From positions 1-64,000 of the forward strand of contig DATJBV010000025.1 in NCBI GenBank assembly GCA_035515055.1: a stretch of 64,000 nt of DNA. The letters are read 5' to 3'. Positions within the stretch are counted from its first letter, which is position 1. The number at the start of each line of letters is the position of its first letter. Position numbers and translations under genes: made by a program. Below are positions 62,069 to 64,000 of this stretch, piece by piece. This DNA comes from Pollutimonas sp035515055 (lineage in GTDB: Bacteria > Pseudomonadota > Gammaproteobacteria > Burkholderiales > Burkholderiaceae_B). The notes below the pieces were generated by a model. The model worked only from the letters and a program-made list of their open reading frames with translations, made no database searches and was not told where the DNA came from.

Positions 62069-63337
62069 CTAGCTTGGGATAGTCAATGCGTATAGCCGTC
62101 GTCTTCCGTCAAAAACGGAATCGAAGAAGACTTTGCTGCCATCGGGCGATATTCGAGGGTGCAGGTCGCACCGGCTTTCGCCGCCGAACATGAAACTTTG
62201 GAAAAAACGGCCAAGCTCCATCACGTCGCCGGTATCGAGATTGGCTTTTACGAGGCGTTGCATGCGGGACTTGTCGGGATACGTATCGGTAATGAACCAG
62301 TTGCCGTGCACATGCGGGTGTCCGTCGCCCATCCCATCGAGGGCGCCTTCGAATAGAGACGAAATTCCCCCTGTGTCGACATCGACCCGGTAGTACCCGT
62401 CCTTGCCGCCCGGACCGCGCATGTAAGCCAGCAGGGACTGGCTGTCGATCCAGAAACAATGGCTGACCATGCCGTGCGCGCTCAGTACGTTCAATTTCCG
62501 GCCATACTTGTCCGCGAGCATGAGCCGGTCGAATTTTCGGTTCCGAACGAAATAGCGGTGAAGGAAGACAAAGCGCTCACCGTCGGGGGAAATCATGACG
62601 TGATTCACTTTGTGCGCGGCCGCGCCGAATTGCGGGTCTGTGTCCACACCGCATACGCCGGCAAGCGAATATAGCAACACGGCCTGACCCGACGTCTGAT
62701 CGACCTTCCAGATGCCGTCGTTATCCAGGTCCGAGAGTTCGTCCGGCGTCAGGGCCGCCATGTTGCGATAGCCATAGTCCGGCCGCAAGGCCTGGATGCG
62801 TCGATAATTGATGGACAGGAAATAATCACGGCCAAACGAGTCTTGCACGGGCCGGGCGTACCGGGCGGCTTCGTCGCCGGTCTCCATATCGATGACGCGG
62901 CTAATGTACTGTTTGCTCGCCTGGTCGAAGTCGTTGAAGATGAAGCGGCGCGCGTCCAGCCAATGCGCCCGCGCCCCTTGCTGCCAGTTGTATGTCCGGC
63001 TCGTCAAGGTAAGCAGGGGGTGCTTGATGTCGTCGGCGCCAAAGACCATGATGTCTATCTCGCCATGCGCTGGCTTGCGGTGCGTCTGCGCGCGAGTCGC
63101 ATGACACAACAGATAGCCATCGGTGGACACGGGGCTTTTGTCATAGTAGCCAAAGAAGGTACTAAGGCCTTCGTCACCGACGGCGTCCATATGCACGGAT
63201 GCCGTCATGCGCGACGGCTGCCTGTTTATCAGGAAAACAAGCCGGGCGTAGATGCCTTTCACCGCCTTCTTCACGGCGGGGAATTTCGATAGCGCATTGG
63301 CAATCCGGCGTTCGACGGGCGAATAATCAGTGGGCAT
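62069..63337 (-). CDS. Beta-propeller-like protein of unknown function in the O-antigen locus
   Basis: The 422-residue soluble protein has no signal peptide or membrane helix. Repeated blade-like strands contain SPDGERFVFLHRYF, SPDGSKVFFDSVFDG and VSTDGYLLCHATR, recalling TolB or oligogalacturonate-lyase propellers; histidines in GHPHVHGNWF and CDLHPRISPDG could form an active site. I know no assigned role. It overlaps the ligase/polymerase gene by 11 bases, so it belongs to the O-antigen operon. Confidence 0.72.
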   Translation of the reverse strand: MPTDYSPVERRIANALSKFPAVKKAVKGIYARLVFLINRQPSRMTASVHMDAVGDEGLSTFFGYYDKSPVSTDGYLLCHATRAQTHRKPAHGEIDIMVFGADDIKHPLLTLTSRTYNWQQGARAHWLDARRFIFNDFDQASKQYISRVIDMETGDEAARYARPVQDSFGRDYFLSINYRRIQALRPDYGYRNMAALTPDELSDLDNDGIWKVDQTSGQAVLLYSLAGVCGVDTDPQFGAAAHKVNHVMISPDGERFVFLHRYFVRNRKFDRLMLADKYGRKLNVLSAHGMVSHCFWIDSQSLLAYMRGPGGKDGYYRVDVDTGGISSLFEGALDGMGDGHPHVHGNWFITDTYPDKSRMQRLVKANLDTGDVMELGRFFQSFMFGGESRCDLHPRISPDGSKVFFDSVFDGRRRLYALTIPS

Positions 63338-64000
63338 TTGCGTTCTCCCAGGCCTTGAGCGGCTGCGGTTTATAGTGCAGCTCGGCCAAGTGCCGCGCGG
63401 AACTGATCGACACGCCGGAAAGCAGGCCGTAGAAGAACCAGAGCTCCGGCAATAAGATGTACTCGTTCATTGTCATCATGATGGCGGTTACCAGGAACGA
63501 CACTCGGAATGCCCTGAACCGGGAGTGCAACGGCGGAAGTGTTCGGTAGATCAGGAAGCACATCGTTAACAAGAGCGCGAATCCGAATATCCCCAATTCA
63601 GCAAAGTAAGACAGATAAAAATTGTGTGCCTTGGAATCGGGAAAATGATTACTGACTCGGTGATAGGTGCGCCGATAATTCGTCAGCCCCAGTCCTGTGC
63701 CGAACCAGAACTCTTCCTTTGCGGTCGCCACTGCGCCGGTCAACAGCATCACGCGGTTGTAGTCGTTCATGCTCGTGTCGAACTGTTCATTGTTCATGAT
63801 CATTCTTGCTGTAACGGAGAACCGTTCGAGGCGTTCGATGGAGCTGTCGGCAATGCCGGTCAAAGAAAGCACCAGTACGATGGCCACCGCTGTGGCGGTT
63901 TTCAGTAATCCCCGCAGGCTCATGCGCATGTAATAGATAAACACGCCGCTCATCACGCCAATCAACCCGGACCTGGAGAACGTGAGCAGTAAAGCCAGGA
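63327..64000 (-). CDS. O-antigen ligase/polymerase family protein, C-terminal part
   Basis: The frame runs off the window edge, so the N-terminal part is missing. The visible portion has the family hallmark LTFSRSGLIGV at the edge, a large periplasmic loop with GTGLGLTNYRRTYH and HNFYLSYFAELGIFG, and three later membrane helices. Wzy polymerases and WaaL ligases share this fold and cannot be told apart here. Confidence 0.85.
   Translation of the reverse strand, partial: LALLLTFSRSGLIGVMSGVFIYYMRMSLRGLLKTATAVAIVLVLSLTGIADSSIERLERFSVTARMIMNNEQFDTSMNDYNRVMLLTGAVATAKEEFWFGTGLGLTNYRRTYHRVSNHFPDSKAHNFYLSYFAELGIFGFALLLTMCFLIYRTLPPLHSRFRAFRVSFLVTAIMMTMNEYILLPELWFFYGLLSGVSISSARHLAELHYKPQPLKAWENANAH

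Noticed and set aside
1..64000. CRISPR arrays, insertion sequences, prophage or rRNA operons
   Set aside because: No regularly spaced repeats, transposase or integrase frames, phage proteins or rRNA-like stretches were seen on either strand.

Overview
The window reads as chromosome from a betaproteobacterium of the order Burkholderiales, most like the Alcaligenaceae (the Bordetella, Achromobacter and Pusillimonas side). The grounds are a Bug-type solute-binding protein, a phasin, the order nadK-hrcA-hemH-grpE-dnaK-dnaJ, a Bpt/Aat transferase pair beside pyrD, and a wlb-like O-antigen locus. I see no transposase, integrase, phage gene, CRISPR array or rRNA. Genus is an inference; no 16S or marker comparison was possible.

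Positions 1-27400 are mostly housekeeping. They hold a BepA-like tail, a YheT hydrolase, ilvE, azlCD, an RhlE helicase, a CinA-like protein, an IclR regulator facing a Bug protein, and phaP with a clear promoter. Then come a NUDIX-aat-bpt-pyrD operon, two tRNA genes (Cys and Gly) flanking a small membrane protein, murB facing dapB-bamE, fur facing nadK-recN, and the heat-shock block. grpE and dnaK each have a near-consensus sigma-32 promoter, and a fragment of a gamma-carbonic-anhydrase-like gene lies between hemH and grpE.

Positions 27400-41650 hold a double M16 peptidase, a MoxR/GNAT/VWA operon, two small c-type cytochromes behind an FNR/Anr-like site, and icd. A trimethylamine-N-oxide-type respiratory module follows. 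It has a Tat-exported molybdoenzyme with its own C-terminal haem c domain, a TorS-like hybrid kinase lacking the usual periplasmic sensor, and a TorR-like regulator that overlaps the kinase tail to tail. Possible TorR boxes precede the reductase.

Positions 41300-49400 are again core: an SMR transporter, an Smr-domain protein, trxB, ftsK-lolA-rarA-serS, and a small exported protein with a heptad repeat and a histidine-rich tail.

Positions 49470-64000 are a surface polysaccharide (O-antigen) locus. A WbpM/CapD-type dehydratase diverges from ugd-wlbA-wlbB-wlbC, which would make a 2,3-diacetamido uronic acid nucleotide. A converging set encodes an O-antigen ligase/polymerase (cut by the window edge), a beta-propeller protein of unknown function, a fused GT2 glycosyltransferase and PglC-like initiating phosphoglycosyltransferase, a second DegT aminotransferase, a Wzx-like flippase and an AsnB-type amidotransferase that may form uronamides. 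The most novel items are the glycosyltransferase fusion, the molybdoenzyme-cytochrome fusion with its reduced sensor, and the beta-propeller gene.
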